From the IMG/VR virus record IMGVR_UViG_3300010354_000231, positions 1-37,588 of that record: a stretch of DNA of 37,588 bases; one strand, written 5' to 3'. The position numbers and the translations under genes were made by a program. The first letter of the stretch is position 1, and every line of letters begins with the position of its first letter. The stretch comes from a virus. This document shows positions 28,001 to 36,300 of this stretch, one piece after another. Under the pieces are notes generated by a model, which was not told the DNA's origin, ran no database searches, and was given only the letters and a program-made list of their open reading frames with translations.

Positions 28001-28196
28001 TGCATCAATATCAGAATTTGCAATTTTAACTACTGGAGAAGGAACACTTGGAACTTTTAATGCAGAATCTAATGGAACAAACACTTATCTTAAGTTTACA
28101 CCATTAGAAAATATTGATGTGGATTTAAGAATTTTCCAAACTTCAGTGAAAATACCAACAACATATTATGATATAACCAGCATAGATATTAAATAA
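19074..28196 (+). CDS. 7: Giant gp7-like baseplate/structural protein with YHYH domain (3040 aa)
   Basis: Starts 1 nt after gp6. The N-terminal module (LPSFVLEEYPLFAEFLKKYY, residues about 15-35) is typical of cyanophage gp7-like wedge proteins; T4 gp7 itself has 1032 residues, so this is about three times longer. The extra length is beta-rich repeats: at least four units of the form NHGY-TGE-VVY-GGL-YY-L near residues 595, 832, 942 and 1962, and GxGYxxxP turns near 738 and others. A YHYH-type domain lies at about 1295-1385 (GWAYDGNPIYGPYGY). The role is the wedge initiator or outer baseplate shell, possibly with carbohydrate or host contact. The length is real: no stop in 9.1 kb. Gene symbol by position and N-terminus. 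Confidence 0.75.
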   Translation: MKENRIKTSAVLENQLPSFVLEEYPLFAEFLKKYYDSLEYQGAIKDILENIDQYVKIDKITNLVEGTTLSEDIDTYNSEIFVESTQGFPLKSGLIQINDEIIFYTNRDIENNKFVGCFRGFSGRTTETNAKQDQLVFRDTDAVSHKSGSTVKNLSILFLKIFLEKSKKQFTPGFENREFYPGLNERNFIKQAKNFYETKGTDSSFKILFKALYGSNVDVIRPADFLFEPSNASFKSGKIITVEKIQGNPEKLLNKTLYQDQYGSILTKAFASINNIVKIFENDREYYIFGLDESYDEGQFSVSGEFSIHPCTYIISDVSSGTLDSNNVLQYQDFLDVDSTIGFPDSGTLYIDFKDGQDLEINYTSKTINQFLGCTGLTRGIERGQKVRLYSSAYGYGDSVEDIIEVRVTGILSEITFPKEAYYTSKNDTIEISSIGYVEEDDFRSNNWITNVSTRHEVKELRDNKNFNYEIVTYDPINILPGDQVILNGIIRTQTGNVENVTRTFDATPGADPFRSFKITNDTDLIYVYYVERKLRKVPGTNLTSDVQNVYVDNDRSTYIACPSLPYYYNQNADAKNRVIYFDANLQNDSIIPAFNHGFLTGEAVAYIPVSSTNKLNIDKGIYFVKKVDNDRLRLARSRADITSENYLNLTGQVSRNILSPLSYVKIDPDPEKNLAIQSVTGQKLVRKIQNAENDEKIYTTVPGKTGIFLNGVEIINYKTGDVIKYGPLTDIFVAASGKGYDIINPPVIDIKDDVGVGGSAFCKLTGSLERVDIVDPGFDYITEPIISFKGGNGKNAKAKVNLISFTHSIIFNAIEQANVVNLENYTFNFQTYHRFRSGEKVVYKTQNETAIGGLINNSIYYVGVLGSKKITLHNTYENALGLTSPIVLTSYGTGNHIFESYNKKKRIGSIRVLDAGSGFSNKKNLLVESNVNVYTNTITIINHGYNTGEEVVYTSNSPVGGLISGNSYYILKINNNSFRLTEKDSSTPIKFTSTGDGEFNYPEIVYNLSGNIGISSYYSTGFSGIATFNSNSPNFVGISTFNIKIGEILTPVAGFIATDTKVTSIGIGSIGISTSHLYSSVGVATTSVAFNEYVDFNAKLIPVFRGEIDGVFLKSGGVGYGSSDCINHEKLPQITLVNGRDARAIPIVNDGTIKQVLVQIKGKDYNSQPNIEVVGDGVGAQLTPIIQNGEIIRIEVITGGKGYNPNNTSIRISSPGSEGRLLAKITNWNVNRFARLNLNDQISEDGGVIVPGRDGLQCTHLYPPTLLRESIYSFKDDGETIFYQSDLQNDRSTVPFHSPIIGWAYDGNPIYGPYGYENPAVPGNVSQMKSGYVSTRKPNRPSLFPSGFFIEDFEFRNEGTLDEFNGRYCRTPEYPNGVYAYFTTFTENIVDAGNFSGQKLPVFPYVIGDSFRSSPIKFNYDALSNQDDFNFVSNNLIRNTIDYNVSSKNSEYPYFVNSTKIRKQTADVKASSTGYVDNVQIISGGEGYKIGDQIIFDNKNTGGFGAAAVVSEIVGKKIGKIQTESTVIENVEVIPSKDVSNEYIFICKDPHSLNDNEIIDITGINTNGITLQKSYKISTISNTLQLRSGIGTVFATGITTVFEVSGNFREPFIYENDYYQVGNELIKVLKVDPDGPKITVLRNLNGEASTHNAGTFLIEKSRKFKIKENVQNYNYSLTREYYFDPNKSVGLGTTNGVGITSTLFLDKITYGGVVNIGTGSSTILYFQNVDDILNFSGGYVDLRNSTDSSFDISKKKIISVGTTSITIDFDTTALSGSGVTSYLDKWNTVDIPIQSLYLPNHQFYTGQKVLYYSNVGTGITVSIASSIQILKDGQELYVARISDNLIGISTVKVGVGTTGNFVGIETSTNLLEFVGFGTGLCHSFKTTNIPLLSSIQQHLVSVYTETDPIVKIGDTIKIKSLPSSKQYVSLVYDEETRRVLSDRKTFSSARVNIEENTITIPSHGYNNGDKIIYKSTIPVGGLQNNQFYYAIVVDVDRIKLSKFSTNLENNIVDLTSESSGIFYKVNPKIITTQGRTLVFDLSDSSLSYIRGAIKESAFTLNFYTDIGFTQKFISSKNSGNFEISSYGQIGISTNARVELKITEELPNPLFYKLTPILNPLLPTSKKECIVDDIDFKDHSRLVKQLSIYNGEHLVVGVSTTSFAFTLDRFPENNVYNNTIDGTFDYVTTSPLALGAINSIKMISGGRNYKRLPFISGVKSINGKNALIYPITNTIGKVQKITINDSGYDYPSDLTLKPQARLPQIVKINPLASFESIFVFDEGKNYSTAPGLIVKDGYTNKVINDVLLRYRKGDTYVSIIRNTKSMYGVTPTLIPINNSNGIPVKNATYNRLTKEVTLTLTNSYSSIEDFPLLVGDEILVENIASTEDPGFRTRGYNSEGYGYHLFTITSIDPNIGGSNATIVYSLSGQIRDTQSPGLYDETNSLGKIIPKRYFPTFNIKLAKNDFYQDESVETENASGIIEYWDKENQLLKISTGSKLSSGDILYGKSSYTKAVIKEVTTFTGFYEIKPTSRKSFGWDKTTGFLNDALQRLHDNDYYQNLSYSLKSDIPLDQWDEAVTALNHTAGFKKFSDLMVESRDKENTGIKTEQFGSFSALRDLTTVIDLNCINDFDIATEQSVSILGRNVSEQIALNGAVIQDYAKSIGNKVLLIDDISPQFNSEPRLARFSMVDKFRLTEIRARKYIVNITDKRFTGEKEILLITLLHNGREGYLNQYGRVETVDDLGYFDFEISGEEGSLLFYPQKYEFNDYNTSYIAFDLTDTNVVGIVTLGSSTRIRTTNQTITSGIGSTTVFSMPATQQSAKIILQYRRSDGAYEFDELSVTHDGTNVEVLEYGQLTDIPSGSPYSGPGFGTYVPYIDNGEVKLDLVLSGISTLTANSFIIDFSDSLTGIASTSVNTGEVRSNYTSIASTTTPTENIVAQFSNIFGGAYFFASIKDLTNNKMQVCEIIVSSESTNASISEFAILTTGEGTLGTFNAESNGTNTYLKFTPLENIDVDLRIFQTSVKIPTTYYDITSIDIK

Positions 28197-28208
28197 GGTA
28201 AATAAAAA

Positions 28209-31200
28209 ATGGGTGCATTAATCAATAGCGGAATTGGTTATTATGAATCAACTTCAAAGGGAGTTAGATCATCTTTTGATCTAACTCACAAAGGCACTCC
28301 AATTTTTGAAAGATATTTTGATGGACAGAGTACAAGTACAATAGATATTGAAAATGATAGAATTGCCATCCCAAATCATAATTTTGTAAGCGGAGAAGAA
28401 ATTGTTTATGACTATAACTATGATTTTCTTCATTCTCCCATAGGAATTGCAACTACAAGTATTGCTGGAATAGGAACAACTGATATTCTTCCTAGTAAAG
28501 CATATGTAATTAGAGAAGATAACCTATACATTAAATTTGCAAAATCTCCCGATGAAGCAACAATTGATAATCCAATACCTATAAAACTTAGATCTGTTGG
28601 AATTGGAACTTTGCATAAAATATATGCAAAAAATCAAGATAGTAGAGTATTACTTACTATTGATAACGTTATTCAAACACCTATTGTTGGGACAGGAGTT
28701 ACAATTTCTATAGCATCAACAGCATCTTTAATTACAGATATTATAGATTTTACTAGTACTGATAATTTTTACAATGGTGACATAATTAAAATAAATGATG
28801 AATTGATGAGGATAGAAACAGTTGGATACACAACTTCCAATTTTGTTCTTGTCAAACGTTCTTTTATGGGAACTGAACTTGGGATTCATTCTATAGGATC
28901 TACTGTAGAAAAAATTTCAGGAAATTACACAATATCTGGAAATACTATAAATTTTGCTGCTGCACCATTTGGAGTGAGACCAGTTGGTATAGGAACAACA
29001 ATTGGAGCTCCAATATCAGATTCTGATTATTCTGGTATTAATACTTCTTCTAAATTTTCAGGAAGATGCTTTATTAGATCTGCAATTCCAGGAGATTCTA
29101 ATCCAGCATATTATGATAACTATGTCTTTGATGATATTTCAGAAGGTTTTACTGGATTTTCAACTGATTTTTCATTAAAAGTAAAAAACAATGATGTATC
29201 TGATTTTGGATTAGATGCAGTCATGCTTTTAGTTAGAAGTGCATTCCAAGATCCTCAAGTTATAACAAATGTATCAAGAAGTGGTACTTACAAATTAACT
29301 GCTGGAATTAGTTCGGTTTCTTTAAATTTCTTAGGATTAAAACCATTTTATGATACTGATGTTAATGTCTCTGGAGTACCTATTGGAGGTGTGATTTCTT
29401 CAGTTGGTTCTTCAGAAGGATTTGGGTATCAAAAACTAAAAAGAGCAAGTGCGTCCCCAACATTAGACGGAAATGGTGCGATAGCATCTATACAGATTCA
29501 AGATGGAGGATCTGGATATAGATCTGGAATTCAAACAAATATCTATGTCTATGCAAAAACGGGAGAACTAGAAACTGAACAAACTGTTTTAGTTGGTGAG
29601 GCAGTAATAGGAAATACAATAGAGACCCAAGGTAAAGTTGTAGACGTTGTTATTACCAATCCAGGAACAGGATATTCTGTAAGCAATTCTCCTGAAATTA
29701 TAGTTGAAGAACCTTTAAATTATGTAAATATACCTCTAGTATACAGTGCTTTTTCAAATGGACCTGGAATTGGTACAGGAGCTAAAATAAACGTAGTAGT
29801 TGGACAAAATTCAAACATAATTGATTATTCGATCACGGATTATGGATATGGTTATAAATCTGGAGAAATATTGACATTACCTTTAGGAGTATCAAATAAT
29901 GGTATAGAAGGTTTAGTTGATTACATTTATAACATAATTACTTCATCACAATCTCTTCTAGGAATAACTACAACATACGATAGTCCAACAGTAATTGATG
30001 ATGGAGTAATTATCTATCTTGATGATACAAGTACTTTGACAATAGGAGATAACCAATATCAATCAATTGTTAATGAATTTCAAATATACGTTGATTCTGT
30101 TTATAAAGATGACTTTAGTGCATGGTCTTTTGGAGAATTAGAAGTATTTGATAGTCCTCAAAATCTTTTCAATGGCACAAGAACGACGTTCCCACTTAGA
30201 ATTGATGGAATTTCAAAATCAATTATTGGAGATCCTACAATTGATGTGCAATCAGCATTACTGGTCTTTATAAATGGCATTCTTCAAGTTCCAGGAGAGG
30301 GATATATTTTTGATGGTGGAAGTACAATAACTTTCACAGAACCTCCACTAGGATCTACTCCAGGAACTCAAAATACAGGAGATACATGTCAAATTTTATT
30401 CTATAAAGGAACAAAAGATATTGATGTTATTGATGTTGATATTGTTGAAACAATCAAAACTGGAGACACTGTGCAACTTCTTGGAGATGTTTCTTTATTG
30501 CAGCAAGAAGAAAGAATAGTACACTCGATTGATTCGACAAATAGTTTAATAACAAATGTTTATGCTGGTGTTGGTATTGTCTCTGATATACGTTATCAAA
30601 GACCTCTTCAATGGTGCAAACAATCTGAAGATATTTTTATTGATGGAAAAGAAATTACTAAAGATCGTCCTTTTTATGAACCAATAATTAACCCCGCAAC
30701 TAATATTATAAAAACAATTGGAACAGCAACTTCAACATCAATATATGTTGAAACTGCAAAAACTTTCTTTGATAATTATAGAGAAGATATAACTGGAGAT
30801 AGATTTTCTTCTATTCAAATAGTTCCACAAACACCTATTAGAAGAGCAAGAGCAAATGCTTTAATATCTTTAGCAGGTATTGTAACTGGATTTGAAATTC
30901 TGGATGGAGGTGAAGGTTACACTTCTAATCCAGAAATAATCATGTCTAGTCCTGTTGGATTGGGAACAACTGCGAAACCAACTGCAATTGCAAATGTATC
31001 TTCTGGAATTGTAACTTCAATTACTATAATTAGTGCTGGAGTTGGATATACAGAATCTCCTTATGTATTGATAGAACAACCAATAAGAAAGACTGAAAAA
31101 ATTGAAGGAGTTACATATAAAGGAGATTTTGGTGTTGTTACTAAAATTGTTCCAACTACAATTGGCATCGCATCAACTGGATTGATATTCAGTTTGTTCG

Positions 31201-31751
31201 TTCCAGAAGGTTCTCCAATAAGAGACAAATCTTCTACTGGAATAGCAATAACAGTTAGTGGACTATCTCAAGGAGATTATTTTACCATCAGAAATTCATA
31301 TGTTGGAAGTGGAATAACTTCTTTAGACCTTGAAGGAAATGTATTAGGAATCAGTACAACATTTATAGATAATATCTATCAAGTTTACTCAGTTTCTTTC
31401 CTAAGAAAAGAATTTGAAACTTCAACTACACTTACAGGAACTGAAATCTTCAATAGTCCAGCAATAATTAATGACGGTGTTACAATTCAACTTGATGATA
31501 CTGCTCGAATAATTATTGATGAATTTTCGGTAACTGAAGTAACTGTAAGAGTCTCTGAAGTTTATCCTTCAATTAGCACTTTACCTCCAGCATTGTTCCA
31601 TGGAGATTATTCTTGGTGTAAGATCACTGCACCAAGGAGAAAATCTCCAAAAGAATTTATTGCATACACCGAAAATGGCATTGCTGGAATTGATACCTCT
31701 CCAGTTGTTAAGAGATTTAAACCCTTAAGATTCTTTAATTATATACCATAA
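28209..31751 (+). CDS. Large beta-repeat virion structural protein (1180 aa)
   Basis: ATG 28209, 12 nt after the giant gene, with a TAAGG site. It starts GYYESTSKGVRSSFDLTHKG, then shares the NHNFVSGEEIVYDYNY repeat with its neighbour, plus GSGYRSG and GYSVSNSPEIIV turns. An internal duplication is visible: DSPTVIDDGVIIYLDDTSTL at about 590 and NSPAIINDGVTIQLDDTARI at about 1081. It may be a former part of the gp7-like protein that became a separate gene, or a tail/fibre attachment protein. No enzymatic domain seen. Confidence 0.7.
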   Translation: MGALINSGIGYYESTSKGVRSSFDLTHKGTPIFERYFDGQSTSTIDIENDRIAIPNHNFVSGEEIVYDYNYDFLHSPIGIATTSIAGIGTTDILPSKAYVIREDNLYIKFAKSPDEATIDNPIPIKLRSVGIGTLHKIYAKNQDSRVLLTIDNVIQTPIVGTGVTISIASTASLITDIIDFTSTDNFYNGDIIKINDELMRIETVGYTTSNFVLVKRSFMGTELGIHSIGSTVEKISGNYTISGNTINFAAAPFGVRPVGIGTTIGAPISDSDYSGINTSSKFSGRCFIRSAIPGDSNPAYYDNYVFDDISEGFTGFSTDFSLKVKNNDVSDFGLDAVMLLVRSAFQDPQVITNVSRSGTYKLTAGISSVSLNFLGLKPFYDTDVNVSGVPIGGVISSVGSSEGFGYQKLKRASASPTLDGNGAIASIQIQDGGSGYRSGIQTNIYVYAKTGELETEQTVLVGEAVIGNTIETQGKVVDVVITNPGTGYSVSNSPEIIVEEPLNYVNIPLVYSAFSNGPGIGTGAKINVVVGQNSNIIDYSITDYGYGYKSGEILTLPLGVSNNGIEGLVDYIYNIITSSQSLLGITTTYDSPTVIDDGVIIYLDDTSTLTIGDNQYQSIVNEFQIYVDSVYKDDFSAWSFGELEVFDSPQNLFNGTRTTFPLRIDGISKSIIGDPTIDVQSALLVFINGILQVPGEGYIFDGGSTITFTEPPLGSTPGTQNTGDTCQILFYKGTKDIDVIDVDIVETIKTGDTVQLLGDVSLLQQEERIVHSIDSTNSLITNVYAGVGIVSDIRYQRPLQWCKQSEDIFIDGKEITKDRPFYEPIINPATNIIKTIGTATSTSIYVETAKTFFDNYREDITGDRFSSIQIVPQTPIRRARANALISLAGIVTGFEILDGGEGYTSNPEIIMSSPVGLGTTAKPTAIANVSSGIVTSITIISAGVGYTESPYVLIEQPIRKTEKIEGVTYKGDFGVVTKIVPTTIGIASTGLIFSLFVPEGSPIRDKSSTGIAITVSGLSQGDYFTIRNSYVGSGITSLDLEGNVLGISTTFIDNIYQVYSVSFLRKEFETSTTLTGTEIFNSPAIINDGVTIQLDDTARIIIDEFSVTEVTVRVSEVYPSISTLPPALFHGDYSWCKITAPRRKSPKEFIAYTENGIAGIDTSPVVKRFKPLRFFNYIP

Positions 31752-31754
31752 ATA
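31747..31754 (+). promoter_or_regulatory. Possible late promoter before gp8-like gene
   Basis: CATAAATA overlapping the stop of the previous gene, 16 nt before ATG 31771. Close to the start, so support is modest. Confidence 0.4.
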
Positions 31755-31770
31755 AATAAAAAACTTTAAA

Positions 31771-33333
31771 ATGGCAGCAATTATAACTGATCAGTTAAGA
31801 ATTTTAAATGCTAAGAATTTTATAGAGAGATCTACTTCTCCTGAAAATTCATATTATATGTTTGTTGGTTTGACGAACGCAACAGAATATTCTTCTAACT
31901 GGGATTTTAATCCACCAGCACCAAAAGATGCCCTTGATGAGGATCATAATGTTTGGGATAGTATTATTGCTCTTAAAAAAATTACACCAGAAAATATAAG
32001 ACACGCCATTAGAAAATATCAGTGGCAAAGTGGTACAGTATATGATATGTATCGTCACGATATTACAAGAACTAATTTAGCAAAACCGTCAAAATCAACA
32101 AGTCTTTATCGTTCAGTTTATTACATAATCAATAGTGATTTTAGGGTTTATATCTGTCTTCAAAATGGAACCACTCCAGAAACTCCAGAAGGAAAACCAT
32201 CTCTAGATGAACCATTGTTTACTGATTTAGAACCAAGAGAAGCTGGAACAAGTGGTGATGGATATATTTGGAAGTATCTGTTTACAATTAAACCTGCAGA
32301 TATTGTAAAATTTGATTCCATCGATTTTATTCCAACCCCTTCAAATTGGCCAACAAATGAAGAATATGCTCCTATTAGAAACAATGCTACAAATAGTGGG
32401 CAATTAAAAATAATTACAATTACGAATAGAGGATCTGGAATTGGCACAGCAAATGCTGTATATACAAATGTTCCAATCAAAGGTGATGGTGAAGGCGCAG
32501 AATGTACAGTAGTTATTGATAACAATTCAAAAGTAGAATCTATAACCGTTTCTAAGGGTGGAACAAACTATACATATGGAACAGTTGATCTTATTGCAGG
32601 AAACGTTCCTAAGGGAACAGTAGATCCAACATTTGATGTTATTATTCCCCCAAAAGGTGGACATGGATATGATTTATACAGCGAACTAGGTGCATATAAT
32701 GTTCTTTTATATACAAGAATTGAAAATGACACGCAAAATCCAGATTTTATTACTGGAAATAAAATAGCACGTATTGGCATAGTCGAAAATCCTCTATCTT
32801 ACGATTCATCTGCAATAATTAATGATGAAAAAGTAAGTGCGTTACAAGCAATTAGATTATCTGGTAATTTTTCTTTAGCAGAATTTGCAAATAATGGATT
32901 TGTTGAACAAACCGTTTCGCTGGGACAAACTGCAGTAGGAAGAGTAGTTTCTTATGATCCAGAAACTGGTGTATTAAAGATTTGGCAAGATAGGACTGTT
33001 TCTGGGTTTAATACAAATGGTACTAGAGATTCTAGTCCAATTTATGGATATAATTTAAACAAATTTACTTCATCTCCAGGACAGGGAGGAAATCTAACAA
33101 TTAGAGGTGGATCTGTCAATTTAGATATTGATACTTCTTTTAGTGGTATAACAACAACAATAAATAATGCAGGTAATCTTAAAACTTACTATTTGGGACA
33201 AACTTTTGTCAATGGAATTGCTAATCCAGAAGTAAGAAAACACTCTGGAACCATTATATATGTTGATAATAGACCTTCTATTACTAGGTCAAAAAACCAA
33301 AAAGAAGATGTTAAGGTAATTTTGCAATTTTAA
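31771..33333 (+). CDS. 8: Baseplate wedge subunit gp8-like (520 aa)
   Basis: N-terminal AAIITDQLRILNAKNFIERS, then PENSYYMFVGLTNATEYSSN and PENIRHAIRKYQWQSGTVYD, a layout shared with gp8-type wedge proteins of T4-like cyanophages. The IINSDFRVYICLQNGTTPE and GDGYIWKYLFTIKPADIVKF blocks support it. It exceeds T4 gp8 (334 residues) by about 190 residues, the extra being GTGY/GGTNY-type beta repeats in the middle and C-terminus. gp8 lies in the wedge next to gp7 and gp6. Order gp6-gp7-(structural)-gp8 fits T4 synteny with one insertion. Confidence 0.82.
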   Translation: MAAIITDQLRILNAKNFIERSTSPENSYYMFVGLTNATEYSSNWDFNPPAPKDALDEDHNVWDSIIALKKITPENIRHAIRKYQWQSGTVYDMYRHDITRTNLAKPSKSTSLYRSVYYIINSDFRVYICLQNGTTPETPEGKPSLDEPLFTDLEPREAGTSGDGYIWKYLFTIKPADIVKFDSIDFIPTPSNWPTNEEYAPIRNNATNSGQLKIITITNRGSGIGTANAVYTNVPIKGDGEGAECTVVIDNNSKVESITVSKGGTNYTYGTVDLIAGNVPKGTVDPTFDVIIPPKGGHGYDLYSELGAYNVLLYTRIENDTQNPDFITGNKIARIGIVENPLSYDSSAIINDEKVSALQAIRLSGNFSLAEFANNGFVEQTVSLGQTAVGRVVSYDPETGVLKIWQDRTVSGFNTNGTRDSSPIYGYNLNKFTSSPGQGGNLTIRGGSVNLDIDTSFSGITTTINNAGNLKTYYLGQTFVNGIANPEVRKHSGTIIYVDNRPSITRSKNQKEDVKVILQF

Positions 33334-33339
33334 AAAATC

Positions 33340-36300
33340 ATGCCCCAAGAAACTAATTTAAATATAACTCCATATTTTGACGATTATGATCCAAAAAAGA
33401 ACTTTTATAAAGTTCTTTTTAAACCTGGATATCCAGTTCAGGCTAGAGAATTAACAACGGTTCAATCAATATTACAGAATCAAATTGAGCAGTTTGGAAC
33501 GCATATATTTAAAGAAGGATCTGTAGTAATTCCTGGACAATTAAACTACAATAATCAATTCTTTGCTGTTGAAATAGAACCAAGTTACGGAGGAATTGAT
33601 CTTTCAGTTTATATTGATGATCTTGTAGGAAAAAATATTAAGGGGGCAACTTCCAACGTACAAGCAAAGGTAATTAAAGTTTTAGATAGAAGTTTTTCTA
33701 CTAGAGATTATTATACTCTTTATATTTCATATCAAGGCGCAGGAATAGATAACCAAAGTGTTTTTAGTAATGGAGAAACTTTATTACTTGAAGAAAATTT
33801 TGTAAAGAATCAGTTTGTAATTCAGGCAGGAGAGGGGTTTGCAAATACTGCAATTCAAAATGCAACTTCAATTGGTTCTGCTATAATTCTTTCAGAAGGA
33901 GTTTATTTTATTAGAGGGACCTTTGTAACTGTAAATAGTCAAACTTTAATTCTTGACGCTCATTCAAATTTCCCATCATATAAAGTTGGATTTGATATTG
34001 TTGAAGAAATTATCACTTCAGACGATGACTCTTCATTATTCGATAATGCTAAAGGGTTTTCAAACTATGCTGCAAGTGGTGCAGATAGATTTAAGATAAG
34101 TGCAATTTTATCGAAAAAACCATTAAATAGTATTGATAATCAAAATTTTATTTCCCTACTTGAAATTAGAGAAGGTATTTTAATTGCGGGAAAGAAAAAA
34201 GAATCTCAATATAATATTCTTCAAGACGAGCTTGCAAGAAGAACATCTGATGAATCTGGCGATTATTATGTTAAACCATTTACTATTGCTCCAAAAGAAT
34301 CTTTAAATAATTTCTTAGGAAACAATGGTATATTTTCACCTGGTCAATTAACTTACAATAATAATACTCCAAGTGAATCTCTTGGAGTGTACAAAATCTC
34401 GCCAGGAAAAGCCTATATCAAAGGATATGAAATTGATATATTTTCAACAACTTTTGTAGATTTTGAAAAACCAAGAACTACAAGAACACTTGAAAATCAA
34501 TCTATTAAGTATGCTACGGGTTCAACATATGCTCTGAATAGAGTATATGGTGCTCCCAACTTGAGTATGGGAACTCCTTTTATAGTAAGTCTTAGAGATT
34601 CTAGAGTTGGAACCTCTTCAACAGTTGGTGCAGGAAAAGAAATTGGTCTTGCTAGAGTTTATGATTTTGCTTTAGAATCTGGGTCATATAATACAACTAT
34701 TCCACAAGTAAATATTTGGAATATTTCTTTATATGATATTCAGACATATACTGAGATTACTCTTAACGAAAACATCACTTTAACCACACCCAAATATATC
34801 AAAGGAAAATCAAGCGGTGCAATTGGTTATTTGAGATATAATGTTACAAATTCAAATCTTGTAACATTATACAACACCAATGGATTTTTCTCTAAAGGAG
34901 AAAAATTGATTTTTGATGGTACTGAGATTGATAGTAGAGTCGCAATTGCAGTAACTCAATATACAAATAAAGATATACAATCACTTTCTCAGGTAAGTAC
35001 ATCTTCGACTATTTTTACAGCAGATATTATTCCAGATGTAAAAGAAGTCATTGGACAAGCAACAATTTCTGCAGTAGGAGTAGGAACTACTAGTTTAGTT
35101 TCCGTTACAGATAGACAAGATCTATCATTTATCAATCTTGCAACTCCAGGAAATCTTGTTGCGTATACGGTTCCTGGGCAAACAATCCAAACAATTTCTA
35201 AGATTGTTTCAGTAGAACCCACAAAGTTAATTTTAACTGGAATAACTACAGTTGCTAATATTTGTCAAGGAGCTTTACCAGGAATTTCTACTATTGTAAG
35301 TGATTTTGCTATTCTTACTTCTAATTTCTTACCATCACTAGATAATACTTTATATTCTGCTCTTCCTAGACCGTTTATTTCTTCAGTTGATCTTACAAAT
35401 TCTCAATTTACCATTAAAAAAGAATTTCCTGTAACTATTGCTTCAAATCAATCAAATACTTTAGTTGCTGATCAAGATGAAACTTTCTTAGAATTTGATG
35501 AGGAAAGATATATTCTTGTTAGATCAAATGGTGTATTTGAACCTCTAACTCCAGAGCAGTTTGTCTTCACTGAGGGAAATAAAGAGCTTGTAGTTGTAGG
35601 ATTGGGAAATAGTGATAACAATGCACGTTTAATTTCTACACTTAGAAAAATAAATGTAAAAAATAAAGTAAAAACGAAGAATAGAATTACAAGTTTAGTC
35701 ATTGATCGTTCAAGAAATTCTTCTTCTGGAATTGGAACAACAACTTTAAACGATGGATTGGCATATTCTTCATCCTACCCATATGGCACAAGAGTTCAAG
35801 ATGAGGATATTTGTCTTCTTTACCCAGATGTTACAAAAGTCTATTCTGTATTAGAATCAAACGATACTCAAGATCCATTACTGCCCACTATGACCGTCAA
35901 TACGATCAGTGGTACAAGTGGAAAAACTAGTGATTTTGTTATTGGTGAAGAATTTATTGGAGAAACAAGTAACGCTGTAGGTCTGGTTATTTCAAGAATT
36001 AATGATGAAAGAATTGAATTTACTTATTTGAATGAAAGAGTTTTCTCTGAGGGAGAAACTATTAGAATGAAAGAGTCTGGAACAACTGCAGTAGTTGTTC
36101 AGACAATTGCTGGAAATAAAAATCGTTTAAGTTCATTTGATTTTGATTATGGTCAAAAGGATAGTCTATATGACTATTGCAAATTAATGAGAAAACCTGG
36201 AGAGTCTGAACCCAAAGGAAAACTCAGAGTAATTTTTGAGAGAGCAGAATTTTCTTCTTCAGACAATGGAGATATTGTAACATCAAACTCGTACAATCAA

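Noticed and set aside
28197-28204. GGTAAATA as a late promoter for the 1180-residue protein
   Set aside because: It lies only 4 nt before the start codon, leaving no leader.
32160-32525. 121-codon minus-strand frame inside the gp8-like gene
   Set aside because: Shadow of a well-supported structural gene; composition is atypical and no start signals are present.
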